A stretch of 46,290 nucleotides of DNA from an uncultured Bacteroidales bacterium (GTDB lineage: Bacteria > Bacteroidota > Bacteroidia > Bacteroidales > F082): NCBI GenBank assembly GCA_946407975.1, contig CAMJQC010000017.1:1-46290 (forward strand), given 5' to 3'. The notes under the pieces are model-generated. The model worked only from the letters and a program-made list of their open reading frames with translations. It had not been told where the DNA came from and did not search any database. Made by a program: the position numbers and the translations under genes. Positions 26,361 to 33,520 of this stretch are shown in pieces (position 1 is the stretch's first letter; the number at the start of each line of letters is the position of its first letter).

Positions 26361-27173
26361 ATGAAAAAGATCGTGAATTGGTTGAAAACGAAAAGCAATA
26401 AGGCATTGACGATCATTTTAGCCCTTTTGGCCATGCTGTGCTCCAGCTGCCAGACAGAGTTGAAGTTGGCACGTAGTTTCGTTGCAAATAATGCAGGCAC
26501 GAAAGTGGCGGTCTATTTTCCTGATAGCGCTGTCGTCATAACCAATCACGTCGATCAGCAGTCTTCAGTGACTTCGGACCTTTTGGATGGATTCGATCAG
26601 AATCTTTTTCTTGACATCATGTATGCAGCCTATGCCAAAACCTTGACAGAATGCGATTTGGAGGTTTATGTTCCCGATGATGCAAATGAGATTCGGGTCG
26701 ATTCAGCGCATTGGCTGGTGTTGCTTTCTCGAGTAGAGATTAAAGCCGATACGGTGGAATATGAAGACTACCTTTTCAGCGATTTGGATGATTACAGCTA
26801 CAAGCATAATTTGAACCGCTTCAATGTGGCTTCGTGGTTTGACATGAACAATGGAGAATGGCTTCCCGTGGCGTTCCATGAACACAATATCATTGATGGT
26901 TTTGACTCCAAGACCGATTATTCGTTTTGGACTTCCAAATTCGACTATTCCTATACGATTGATACGCTCACCCTTGATGACCTGTACAATTATGCCGTTT
27001 ATTTGGGCAAGCTGTATGCGGGGTATACCTATGATTACATGATGAATCGATATGTCGAGGCTAAATTGAGCAAAACAGGGTTTGCCAAGCAAAACGTTTT
27101 CCGTTATGATCCCTATCGGAATAAGGTGTTTTACATTTATGATGAAGATGGGTTTGTTGAAATAGGCGAATGA
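26361..27173 (+). CDS. Lipoprotein of unknown function downstream of parC
   Basis: A 270-residue exported protein. A basic start (MKKIVNWLKTKSNKA) and hydrophobic stretch lead to a likely lipidated Cys30 (LCSSC). The mature protein has ELKLARSFVANNAGTKVAVY, then mixed alpha/beta segments rich in Asp and Tyr (YSYKHNLNRFNVASWFDMNN, YDYMMNRYVEAKL). I recognise no domain. The longest frame starts at a TTG (26346); the ATG at 26361 gives a normal signal peptide. It begins 40 bases after parC, so it may be read through from it, and it converges on cdaA with only seven bases between stops. Confidence 0.78.
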   Translation: MKKIVNWLKTKSNKALTIILALLAMLCSSCQTELKLARSFVANNAGTKVAVYFPDSAVVITNHVDQQSSVTSDLLDGFDQNLFLDIMYAAYAKTLTECDLEVYVPDDANEIRVDSAHWLVLLSRVEIKADTVEYEDYLFSDLDDYSYKHNLNRFNVASWFDMNNGEWLPVAFHEHNIIDGFDSKTDYSFWTSKFDYSYTIDTLTLDDLYNYAVYLGKLYAGYTYDYMMNRYVEAKLSKTGFAKQNVFRYDPYRNKVFYIYDEDGFVEIGE

Positions 27174-27180
27174 ACCTGAA

Positions 27181-27960
27181 TCATCGAATGATATCCAATT
27201 CTTTGTCCAGTAACCCCTTTATTTCATTCTTATTGATGGTTTGGATTTCTCCATCCATTACAAGGCTTATGTTCCCTGTCTCTTCGGAAACCACCAGTGC
27301 AATGCAGTCGTTATCTTCGGTCACTCCAATAGCGGCACGATGGCGTAAGCCATAATGCCCAGGAATATTGGTCTTGTCTGTGACGGGCAAAATGCAGCGT
27401 GCAGAGCGAATCCTGTTGCTGCTGATAATCATTGCTCCGTCGTGGAGAGGACTGTTTTTAAAGAAAATGTTTTCAATCAACGGGCTGGTGACTTCTGCGT
27501 CGATATCCACACCGGTAGAGGCGATGTCGTCAAGTTTGTTTTGCCTGGTAATGACAATGAGGGCCCCCTGCTTGATATCTGACATGTTTGAACATGCTTT
27601 CGAGATTTTTTCAGTGTCAAGTTGACGGTTGTCGTTGACAGAAAACAGTTTGAATCGCTTGCTGACGCTACGGCTTCGGGTCTCTGTACCAATAGTGAAT
27701 AGAAATCGTCGTATCTCAGGTTGAAAGATGATGATTAATGCGATGAAGCCTACGCTGACGAAAGCGCCCAGTATGGTGGAAAGCAATTCCATCTGCAATA
27801 CTTTTACTACCTGCCAAATAAGAAACACGGCGACGATGCCTAAAAAGATGTTCATCGCAGAAGTGCCTTTCAATAGGCGATAGAATCCGTAGAGCAAAAC
27901 CGCCACCAAGATGATGTCGATGACGTCAATCACGCGGATTTGTATAAAAAGGTTGAGCAT
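27181..27960 (-). CDS. cdaA: Diadenylate cyclase CdaA
   Basis: It makes cyclic di-AMP from two ATP, a second messenger for osmotic and wall balance. At 259 residues it has three N-terminal membrane helices at about 12-30, 35-55 and 62-80, then a DisA_N (DAC) domain. Both catalytic motifs are intact: DGA at 174-176 in SPLHDGAMII and RHRAA at 206-210 in GHYGLRHRAAIGV; SEETGNISLVMDGEI closes the domain. In Bacteroidales the gene commonly follows folP, as here (57-base gap), and a -7 box in that gap suggests partly independent expression. Secure. Confidence 0.95.
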   Translation of the reverse strand: MLNLFIQIRVIDVIDIILVAVLLYGFYRLLKGTSAMNIFLGIVAVFLIWQVVKVLQMELLSTILGAFVSVGFIALIIIFQPEIRRFLFTIGTETRSRSVSKRFKLFSVNDNRQLDTEKISKACSNMSDIKQGALIVITRQNKLDDIASTGVDIDAEVTSPLIENIFFKNSPLHDGAMIISSNRIRSARCILPVTDKTNIPGHYGLRHRAAIGVTEDNDCIALVVSEETGNISLVMDGEIQTINKNEIKGLLDKELDIIR

Positions 27961-27980
27961 ACGTAATTGTTATTGTGAGA

Positions 27981-28007
27981 CAAAAGTAGAAAATTTTTAC
28001 GAAACAA
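27981..28007 (-). promoter_or_regulatory. cdaA promoter
   Basis: TACTTTTG (27981-27988) with TTG 16 bases upstream (28005-28007), on the minus strand in the folP-cdaA gap, 20 bases before the cdaA ATG. Confidence 0.5.
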
Positions 28008-28017
28008 CTTCTGGGGT

Positions 28018-28872
28018 TTATTGAAAGAGATCCTGACCGGTTTGAACTGCATGCAGAGTCTTGTGGACGAGTCTCAGGGTTTCTACCGCCCGTTTCACAT
28101 CATGCACCCTGATGATGTCTGCACCGTTGAGCAAGGCGATAGTATTGAGCACCGTGGTTCCGTTTTCAACATCTGCATCGGCACTGAGGAGCTTTTTAAT
28201 CATCGACTTGCGTGAGACACCGATGAGAATAGGATAGTCCTTGTAACGATAACGGTCTAGGTCGTGGAGTAAGGCATAGTTGGATTCAAGGCTTTTTCCA
28301 AAGCCTATGCCAGGATCGAGGATCACTTGCGTGTTACCATAGACTTCCATTTTTTCACATTGTTGCCTGAAGAAATCCATAATGGTTTGATGGATGTCAC
28401 CATCAAGGGCATATTGATGCATGGTGTCAGGTGTGCCGACGCAATGCATCATCACGTATGGAACCTGACGGGCGCAGATAAAAGGCAACATGTCGGTATC
28501 AAACAGGCCGCCTGAGATGTCGTTAATGATGTCGGCACCCTCATCCATGCATCGTTGTGCAACGTTTTTTCGAAATGTGTCGATAGAGAAGATGGCCTCT
28601 GGGAAGGTCTTTCTTAATGTGGGCAAAAAGGATAGAAGACGGCGTGTCTCTTCTTCTTCCGTTGCAATAGCATTGTTGGGACGTGTTGAACAACCCCCAA
28701 TGTCAATGATGTCGGCGCCTTCGGCAAGCATTGCATTGCAATGCGCCAAGGCATCGTCAAGACGATTGTAGCGCCCGCCATCTGAGAATGAGTCGGGCGT
28801 GACGTTGAGAATGCCCATCACGACGGGCTTGTCAAATACGTGTATTTTGCCATTCAAATTGAGTTGCAACAT
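28018..28872 (-). CDS. folP: Dihydropteroate synthase
   Basis: It joins p-aminobenzoate to dihydropterin pyrophosphate in folate synthesis and is the sulfonamide target. The 284-residue enzyme starts at ATG 28872 (MLQLNLNGKIHVFDKP); the frame remains open well upstream, but that extension is the antisense of the DUF1599 gene and is not used. TIM-barrel signatures: VMGILNVTPDSFSDGGRY at about 18-35, EGADIIDIGGCSTRP, INDISGG, 'ILDPGIGFGKSLESNYALL', and LIGVSRKSMIKKLL with RVHDV near the end. It is expressed from a 16-base palindromic promoter shared with the divergent gene. It is followed by cdaA. Confidence 0.96.
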   Translation of the reverse strand: MLQLNLNGKIHVFDKPVVMGILNVTPDSFSDGGRYNRLDDALAHCNAMLAEGADIIDIGGCSTRPNNAIATEEEETRRLLSFLPTLRKTFPEAIFSIDTFRKNVAQRCMDEGADIINDISGGLFDTDMLPFICARQVPYVMMHCVGTPDTMHQYALDGDIHQTIMDFFRQQCEKMEVYGNTQVILDPGIGFGKSLESNYALLHDLDRYRYKDYPILIGVSRKSMIKKLLSADADVENGTTVLNTIALLNGADIIRVHDVKRAVETLRLVHKTLHAVQTGQDLFQ

Positions 28873-28900
28873 CGAAAAATGTTTTATTTTTGCAAAAATA
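28864..28900. promoter_or_regulatory. Divergent palindromic promoter of folP and the DUF1599 gene
   Basis: TATTTTTGCAAAAATA (28885-28900) is a perfect palindrome made of a -7 box for the plus strand (28885-28892) and one for the minus strand (28893-28900), abutting back to back. On the plus strand a TTG (28864-28866) sits 18 bases away. A -33 box for folP is not well spaced. Leaders would be only about 10-15 bases on both sides. Confidence 0.6.
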
Positions 28901-28908
28901 CGATTTCC

Positions 28909-29463
28909 ATGCAAACGAAGGATACCAAAGCTCAATTTCAGGCGGTTCTGACGCAATGCCGTCATCTTTATATTGACAAAATGAAGGATTATGGACCTGT
29001 TTGGCGCATCTTGCGTACGCCCTCCATCACGGATCAGATTTTTATCAAGGCGAACCGAATCAGGACTTTGCAAACCGCTGCCGAACGTCTTGTCGATGAA
29101 GGTGTAGAACCAGAGTTTGTTGGAATCGTCAATTATGCAGCTATGGGAATCATTCAGCTGCAGTTGGGTGTCGTTGATACCCCTGACCTGACTTCGGAAG
29201 AAGCGGCCAAGATGTACGACAAGGTGACAAATGAAGCCTATGAACTGATGCTGCGTAAGAATCACGATTATGATGAAGCATGGCGTAGTATGCGCATCAG
29301 CTCTATTGCGGACTTGATTCTGATGAAAGTTCTTCGTACGAAATCCATCGAAGACAACGGAGGTAAAACTATCGTTTCAGAAGGTCTTGAGGCAAATTAT
29401 TATGATATGATCAATTATGCCGTATTTGCTTTGATTTTGTTAAGCGAGCAGAACCAGTCATAA
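28909..29463 (+). CDS. DUF1599 protein
   Basis: A 184-residue protein of the DUF1599 family, named but functionally unassigned. It appears to be two copies of a similar helical unit: CRHLYIDKMKDYGPVWRILR ... PSITDQIFIKANRIRTLQ and ELMLRKNHDYDEAWRSMRI ... SSIADLILMKVLRTKSIE, each ending in a NYAA/NYAVF segment. The two halves therefore look like an internal duplication. The start is ATG 28909; an in-frame ATG at 28840 lies upstream of the promoter. It is divergent from folP and is followed 13 bases later by a BT_3928-like gene, the order found in other Bacteroidales. Its link to folate is only by position. Confidence 0.9.
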   Translation: MQTKDTKAQFQAVLTQCRHLYIDKMKDYGPVWRILRTPSITDQIFIKANRIRTLQTAAERLVDEGVEPEFVGIVNYAAMGIIQLQLGVVDTPDLTSEEAAKMYDKVTNEAYELMLRKNHDYDEAWRSMRISSIADLILMKVLRTKSIEDNGGKTIVSEGLEANYYDMINYAVFALILLSEQNQS

Positions 29464-29476
29464 AAATGAAATTGAT

Positions 29477-30724
29477 ATGAGAAAAAACCCGACCATAGGA
29501 TGGATTAGCATCGGTATCGCCCTTCTTTCGGCGGTTGGCATTTTTTTCATCAAAGATTATCGTCTTTGGTTTCTTGTCGTTTTGCTTGTGAATCTGTTGA
29601 TTCCAGTATTATTCAACAAACGCTACAATAAGTCTGCCTTAACGCTGTGCCGTCTGTTGGTGGGTGCGCTTTTCATTTTCAGCAGCTTCACGAAGGGCGT
29701 CGATCCGTTGGGGACGAAATATAAGATCCTGGATTATCTTGCCGCCTACCATATGACTTGGCTGAACGAGGCTGCAATGGTCTTGGCAATGATGCTGATT
29801 TTAGCTGAGTTTGTCGTGGGCATATGCCTGTTTACCAATGTCCTTCCTCGGCTTGCGGTATTGGGGGCTTCTTTGTTAATGCTGTTTTTCACTGTTACGA
29901 CCCTATTTGACGCATGCTACAATCTGGTTCCTGACTGTGGTTGCTTTGGAGCTGCAGTGAAGATGAGCAATTGGCAGACTTTTTACAAGAACCTTGTCAT
30001 TGATGCGGTGCTTTTACCGTTGATATTCAACAACAGACAGCTTAAAAACCGCCTCTCGTCAAGAGTCCAGCTTGTCATTGGCTGCATATATGCCATCGCA
30101 TTCCTAGGTTTTGAAATCTATAACTACCGCCATTTGCCAATCGTCGACTTCATGAATTGGAAAGTGGGTAAGAAACTGTCGGTGGAGTCGGATACGCCAG
30201 ATCAAATCTATCTTACCTATCGGAATAAACAGACGGGAGAAACACAAGACTTTGTTTCGACGGATTATCCGTGGAATGACTCGGTGTGGATGTCGCAATG
30301 GGAATTTGTCGACCAAAAGACGAAAGGCGGCGCTCATTATCTGGGCTTTTCCGCTATGGATATGGACGGTAATGATGTCACTGAGATGATTCTCGGGACA
30401 GCTGACCTGTTTATGTTTACCTCACATGATTTGACCAAGGTGACTGAGGAGGAATGGGAAAAAGCTCGCAGGATTACTGAGGCAGCTGACCGACATGGTT
30501 ATAATGTGATTTGGGTCGTGGCAAACGAGCCGGAATATGTGGAACGTTTGCAGTCAGAATATGATTTCATATATGAAGTCTATTATGCTGACGAGTTGGA
30601 AATCAAGACGGTGGTGCGGTTTAATCCTGGGTTGGTTCTCCTTGACGAAGGCCTTGTCGTGGATAAATGGAGCGCTATAGACTTTCCACAAGGCGTAAAG
30701 CTCGACCAGTTGTTTGAGAGATAA
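29477..30724 (+). CDS. BT_3928-family membrane protein (DoxX/MauE-like plus thioredoxin-like domain)
   Basis: A 415-residue protein. The N-terminal half is polytopic: two helices at about 8-50, then a DoxX/MauE-like four-helix bundle (LLVGALFIFSSFTKGVDPLG, ending in the conserved VPDCGCFG cysteine pair). A further membrane helix at about 195-210 leads to a periplasmic domain of about 200 residues that looks like a thioredoxin fold without a CxxC (DLFMFTSHDLTKVTEEEWEK, YDFIYEVYYADELEIKTVVR). The MauE part with the DCGCFG pair suggests disulfide or quinone redox chemistry, which is inference. It ends two bases before an ABC permease gene. Confidence 0.85.
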   Translation: MRKNPTIGWISIGIALLSAVGIFFIKDYRLWFLVVLLVNLLIPVLFNKRYNKSALTLCRLLVGALFIFSSFTKGVDPLGTKYKILDYLAAYHMTWLNEAAMVLAMMLILAEFVVGICLFTNVLPRLAVLGASLLMLFFTVTTLFDACYNLVPDCGCFGAAVKMSNWQTFYKNLVIDAVLLPLIFNNRQLKNRLSSRVQLVIGCIYAIAFLGFEIYNYRHLPIVDFMNWKVGKKLSVESDTPDQIYLTYRNKQTGETQDFVSTDYPWNDSVWMSQWEFVDQKTKGGAHYLGFSAMDMDGNDVTEMILGTADLFMFTSHDLTKVTEEEWEKARRITEAADRHGYNVIWVVANEPEYVERLQSEYDFIYEVYYADELEIKTVVRFNPGLVLLDEGLVVDKWSAIDFPQGVKLDQLFER

Positions 30725-30726
30725 GA

Positions 30727-31794
30727 ATGGGTGCCTATATTGTCAGAAAACTCCTGTATGGTATTGCGGTGCTATGGGGCGTCGCGACATTGGTGTTTTT
30801 TCTGTTTAACATCCTTCCTGGAGATCCGGCACAAATGATGCTTGGCCAACGCGCCGATAAGGAATCGGTTGATGCCATCCGTGAAGAATTGGGTTTGAAC
30901 CAAAGCCTTGGAAAACAATATGTCGATTATCTCAACGACTTGGTTCCAATCTCGTTTTATGATGTCACCGATGGGGACCAAAAACTGGAGAAGATAGGAC
31001 GTTATTCAAGAATCGCAACGATAGGTGCGACTGCCGTGGTGTTGAAAGGCCCTTATCTCCGCATGTCTTACCAAAGCAAACGAAAGGTCTCCGACATCTT
31101 GGGCGAAGCGTTTCCAAAAACCTTGCTTTTAGCCGCAGTTTCCATCTCAATCGCTTTGGTTCTCGGTCTCATGATCGGTATTTTGGCTGCAGTCATCAAT
31201 ACCAATTTTTGGAATAAATTCACCTTGTTTATCACCACGATAGGCATGTCGTTACCGTCATTCTTTGCGGCTATCCTTATGGCATGGATTTTTGGCTTTT
31301 TGTTGGAACATGTTACCGGATTGAGTATGACGGGCAGCCTTTACACGGTGGATGAATACGGAAGAGGTGAATACCTTACTTTGTCTAATCTCATCCTTCC
31401 AGCGCTGACTCTCGGAATGCGTCCATTGGCGGTTGTGACGGAGCTGACTCGTACTTCGTTGCTTGAGGCGATGTCGATGGACTATGTCCGTACGGCGAAA
31501 GCAAAGGGATTGAAACCTGCTCGTGTGATTTGCGTTCACGCCTTGCGTAATGCTCTGAATCCCGTTGTTACTGCGGTTTCGGGATGGTTTGCCTCTCTGT
31601 TAGCTGGTGCCGTGTTTGTGGAGTATGTCTTCGACTGGAAAGGCATCGGCGTCGTGGTGGTCGATGCACTCGAAAAATATGATTTTCCTGTGATCATGGG
31701 CGCCGTTTTGCTCATAGCGGTGATGCTGGTCTTGGTCAACATTGTGGTGGACATCATCTATGGCATCATTGACCCGCGGGTGAGGCTGAGCTGA
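30727..31794 (+). CDS. ABC transporter permease, DppB/OppB-like, without partner genes
   Basis: A 355-residue inner-membrane permease of the peptide/nickel importer type. The start MGAYIVRKLLYGIAVLWGVA with LPGDPAQMMLGQ is the DppB N-terminal signature. Between the first helix and the main domain lies a periplasmic loop of about 80 residues. The EAA coupling motif is EAMSMDYVRTAKAKGLKPAR followed by HALRNALNPVV. The C-terminal FVEYVFDWKGIGVVVVDALE is also typical. No ATPase, second permease or binding protein is encoded near it. It begins two bases after the BT_3928-like gene, so the pair is probably co-expressed. Substrate unknown. Confidence 0.9.
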   Translation: MGAYIVRKLLYGIAVLWGVATLVFFLFNILPGDPAQMMLGQRADKESVDAIREELGLNQSLGKQYVDYLNDLVPISFYDVTDGDQKLEKIGRYSRIATIGATAVVLKGPYLRMSYQSKRKVSDILGEAFPKTLLLAAVSISIALVLGLMIGILAAVINTNFWNKFTLFITTIGMSLPSFFAAILMAWIFGFLLEHVTGLSMTGSLYTVDEYGRGEYLTLSNLILPALTLGMRPLAVVTELTRTSLLEAMSMDYVRTAKAKGLKPARVICVHALRNALNPVVTAVSGWFASLLAGAVFVEYVFDWKGIGVVVVDALEKYDFPVIMGAVLLIAVMLVLVNIVVDIIYGIIDPRVRLS

Positions 31795-31824
31795 TTTCCC
31801 GCACGATAAACCCGATATTATTTT

Positions 31825-31854
31825 TTGTTCATCCCAAATAATTCCGTATCTTTG
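31825..31854 (+). promoter_or_regulatory. tpiA promoter
   Basis: TTG (31825-31827), a 19-base spacer and TATCTTTG (31847-31854) match the Bacteroidetes consensus, with an ideal spacer. Transcription should start near 31861. Confidence 0.7.
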
Positions 31855-31858
31855 TTTC

Positions 31859-31874
31859 TTCTTTAAAGAAACAC
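31859..31874 (+). repeat. TTCTTTAAAGAAACAC leader element of tpiA
   Basis: Perfect 12-base palindrome TTCTTTAAAGAA plus ACAC at the predicted 5' end of the message. An identical copy precedes the LysM-receptor gene at 16425-16440, in both cases just after the -7 box. Confidence 0.5.
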
Positions 31875-31902
31875 AAGTTAACATTCATAAAACTGAAATA
31901 AA

Positions 31903-32682
31903 ATGAGAACAAAAATTGTTGCTGCAAATTGGAAAATGAACCTTGGCTTTGACGAGGCACAGGACTTGGTCGATGGCATTCTTGACCGTTTTGAAGAACA
32001 CGATGAGTTGAATTGTGAGGTGATCATTTGCCCCCCGTTTCCTTATCTGGAGCTTATGACGGACGTGGAGTTCGATGAGCAGCGCTTCAATGTGGGTGCG
32101 CAGAACTGTAGTGCTTATGAAGCTGGAGCCTATACGGGCGAAGTCTCTGCCAAAATGTTGAAGTCCATCGATGTGGATTACTGCATCGTGGGTCATAGCG
32201 AACGCAGAAAGTATTTCGGCGAAACCGATGCCACGCTGGCTGAAAAAGTGAACCGGCTGATGGAGAATGAGATGTCGCCTATTTTCTGTGTTGGCGAACA
32301 ACTGGAAGACCGTGAGGCAAATCGCCATTTCGAAGTCGTCCGCGAACAGTTGGAGAAAGGCCTTTTCCATCTTCCTGCCGAGTATTTCATGGATGTGGTT
32401 GTTGCCTATGAGCCTGTTTGGGCCATCGGTACGGGCAAGACTGCAACGCCGGAACAGGCGCAAGAGATGCACGCTTTTATCCGCTCTTTGATCAGGGAAA
32501 AATATGGCGAAGCCTTGGCTGACGAGATTTGTATCCTTTATGGCGGCAGCTGCAACGCCAAGAACGCGACGGAGCTCTTCTCACAGCCCGATGTGGATGG
32601 CGGTCTTATCGGTGGCGCTTCCCTCAAGCCTGACGATTTCGTCTCCATCTGCCTGCAAGCCTCACAAATCTGTGAGCCATGA
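31903..32682 (+). CDS. tpiA: Triosephosphate isomerase
   Basis: It interconverts dihydroxyacetone phosphate and glyceraldehyde 3-phosphate. The 259-residue TIM barrel has all the catalytic residues: Asn9 and Lys11 in ANWKMN, His98 in CIVGHSERR, Glu170 in AYEPVWAIGTGK; the phosphate loop YGGSCNAKN and GGLIGGASLKPDDF are also present. There is a strong promoter, a 40-base leader, and ATGA overlap with prmA, so the two form a unit. Secure. Confidence 0.97.
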   Translation: MRTKIVAANWKMNLGFDEAQDLVDGILDRFEEHDELNCEVIICPPFPYLELMTDVEFDEQRFNVGAQNCSAYEAGAYTGEVSAKMLKSIDVDYCIVGHSERRKYFGETDATLAEKVNRLMENEMSPIFCVGEQLEDREANRHFEVVREQLEKGLFHLPAEYFMDVVVAYEPVWAIGTGKTATPEQAQEMHAFIRSLIREKYGEALADEICILYGGSCNAKNATELFSQPDVDGGLIGGASLKPDDFVSICLQASQICEP

Positions 32683-33515
32683 GGACGGTAGAATACACTT
32701 TTTCTCTCCCCGGATCTGATATTCAGCATGATATGTTGGTCTCTATGCTGAGTGAAATGGGCTTCGATTCTTTTATGGATGACGATATTGCCTTGAAAGC
32801 CTATTGCCAGGAGTCAGCCCGCAATGACGCCGAGGTGGAACGGCTGTTGCTTTCCGATCCTTTTACCGATGTCAGTCTTATGAACGTGGAAGTGCTGCCT
32901 GATAAGGACTGGAACGAGGAATGGGAGAAGTCCTATCCGCCCGTTGTCGTCAACAGCCGGTGCCGTGTAAGAGCCCCTTTTCATGAACCAGACCCCGGAT
33001 TTGAGTTTGATTTGGTCATCGAGCCGAAGATGTCGTTCGGAACAGCCAATCATGAGACTACCTCGCAAATCATCAGCCTAATGCTGGAAGATGATTTTAA
33101 AGGTAAGGATGTGCTCGATATGGGTTGTGGGACAGCTGTGCTGGCAATCTTGGCAAAGAAACTGGGTTCTGGAAATACGGTTGCCATCGATAATGATGAG
33201 TGGGCGTATCGTAACGCATTTACGAATGTGGCTTTGAATAAGGTTTCAGGCATTGAGATTGTCCTTGGTGACGCCCATGCTATCAAAGGAAGCTTTGATG
33301 TCGTATTGGCCAATATCAACCGTAACATTTTGCTTCGCGACATGCATTATTATGTTGCTGCCATGCGGCCATCTGCACATATCTATTTCAGCGGTTTCTA
33401 TACCGAAGATTTGGAGAGTATTAAAGAAGAAGCCTTTCGTCTTGGACTGCGGTATGTCCGGCACCTCTATAGAAACAACTGGGTAGCGGCAGAGTTTGAG
33501 AAACTGTTAAGCTGA
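32679..33515 (+). CDS. prmA: Ribosomal protein L11 methyltransferase
   Basis: It trimethylates lysines of ribosomal protein L11 using SAM. The 278-residue protein has an N-terminal substrate-recognition domain (EYTFSLPG, NVEVLPDKDWNEEWEKSY), then the methyltransferase domain with motif I VLDMGCGTAVLAILAKKLG, a FGTANHETTSQ linker, IDNDEWAYRNAFTNVALN and VLANINRNILL, the last being the family's NPP-like motif. The ATG overlaps the tpiA stop (ATGA), so translation is coupled. The large secreted protein gene starts five bases after its stop. Confidence 0.93.
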   Translation: MRTVEYTFSLPGSDIQHDMLVSMLSEMGFDSFMDDDIALKAYCQESARNDAEVERLLLSDPFTDVSLMNVEVLPDKDWNEEWEKSYPPVVVNSRCRVRAPFHEPDPGFEFDLVIEPKMSFGTANHETTSQIISLMLEDDFKGKDVLDMGCGTAVLAILAKKLGSGNTVAIDNDEWAYRNAFTNVALNKVSGIEIVLGDAHAIKGSFDVVLANINRNILLRDMHYYVAAMRPSAHIYFSGFYTEDLESIKEEAFRLGLRYVRHLYRNNWVAAEFEKLLS

Positions 33516-33520
33516 TGTAA

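Noticed and set aside
25406-26500. 364-codon open frame on the minus strand
   Set aside because: It lies wholly antisense to parC and its downstream lipoprotein gene, has no family features, and its composition is that of a codon-mirror frame.
28873-29265. N-terminal extension of folP
   Set aside because: The frame is open but is the antisense of the DUF1599 gene; family alignment and the divergent promoter set the start at 28872.
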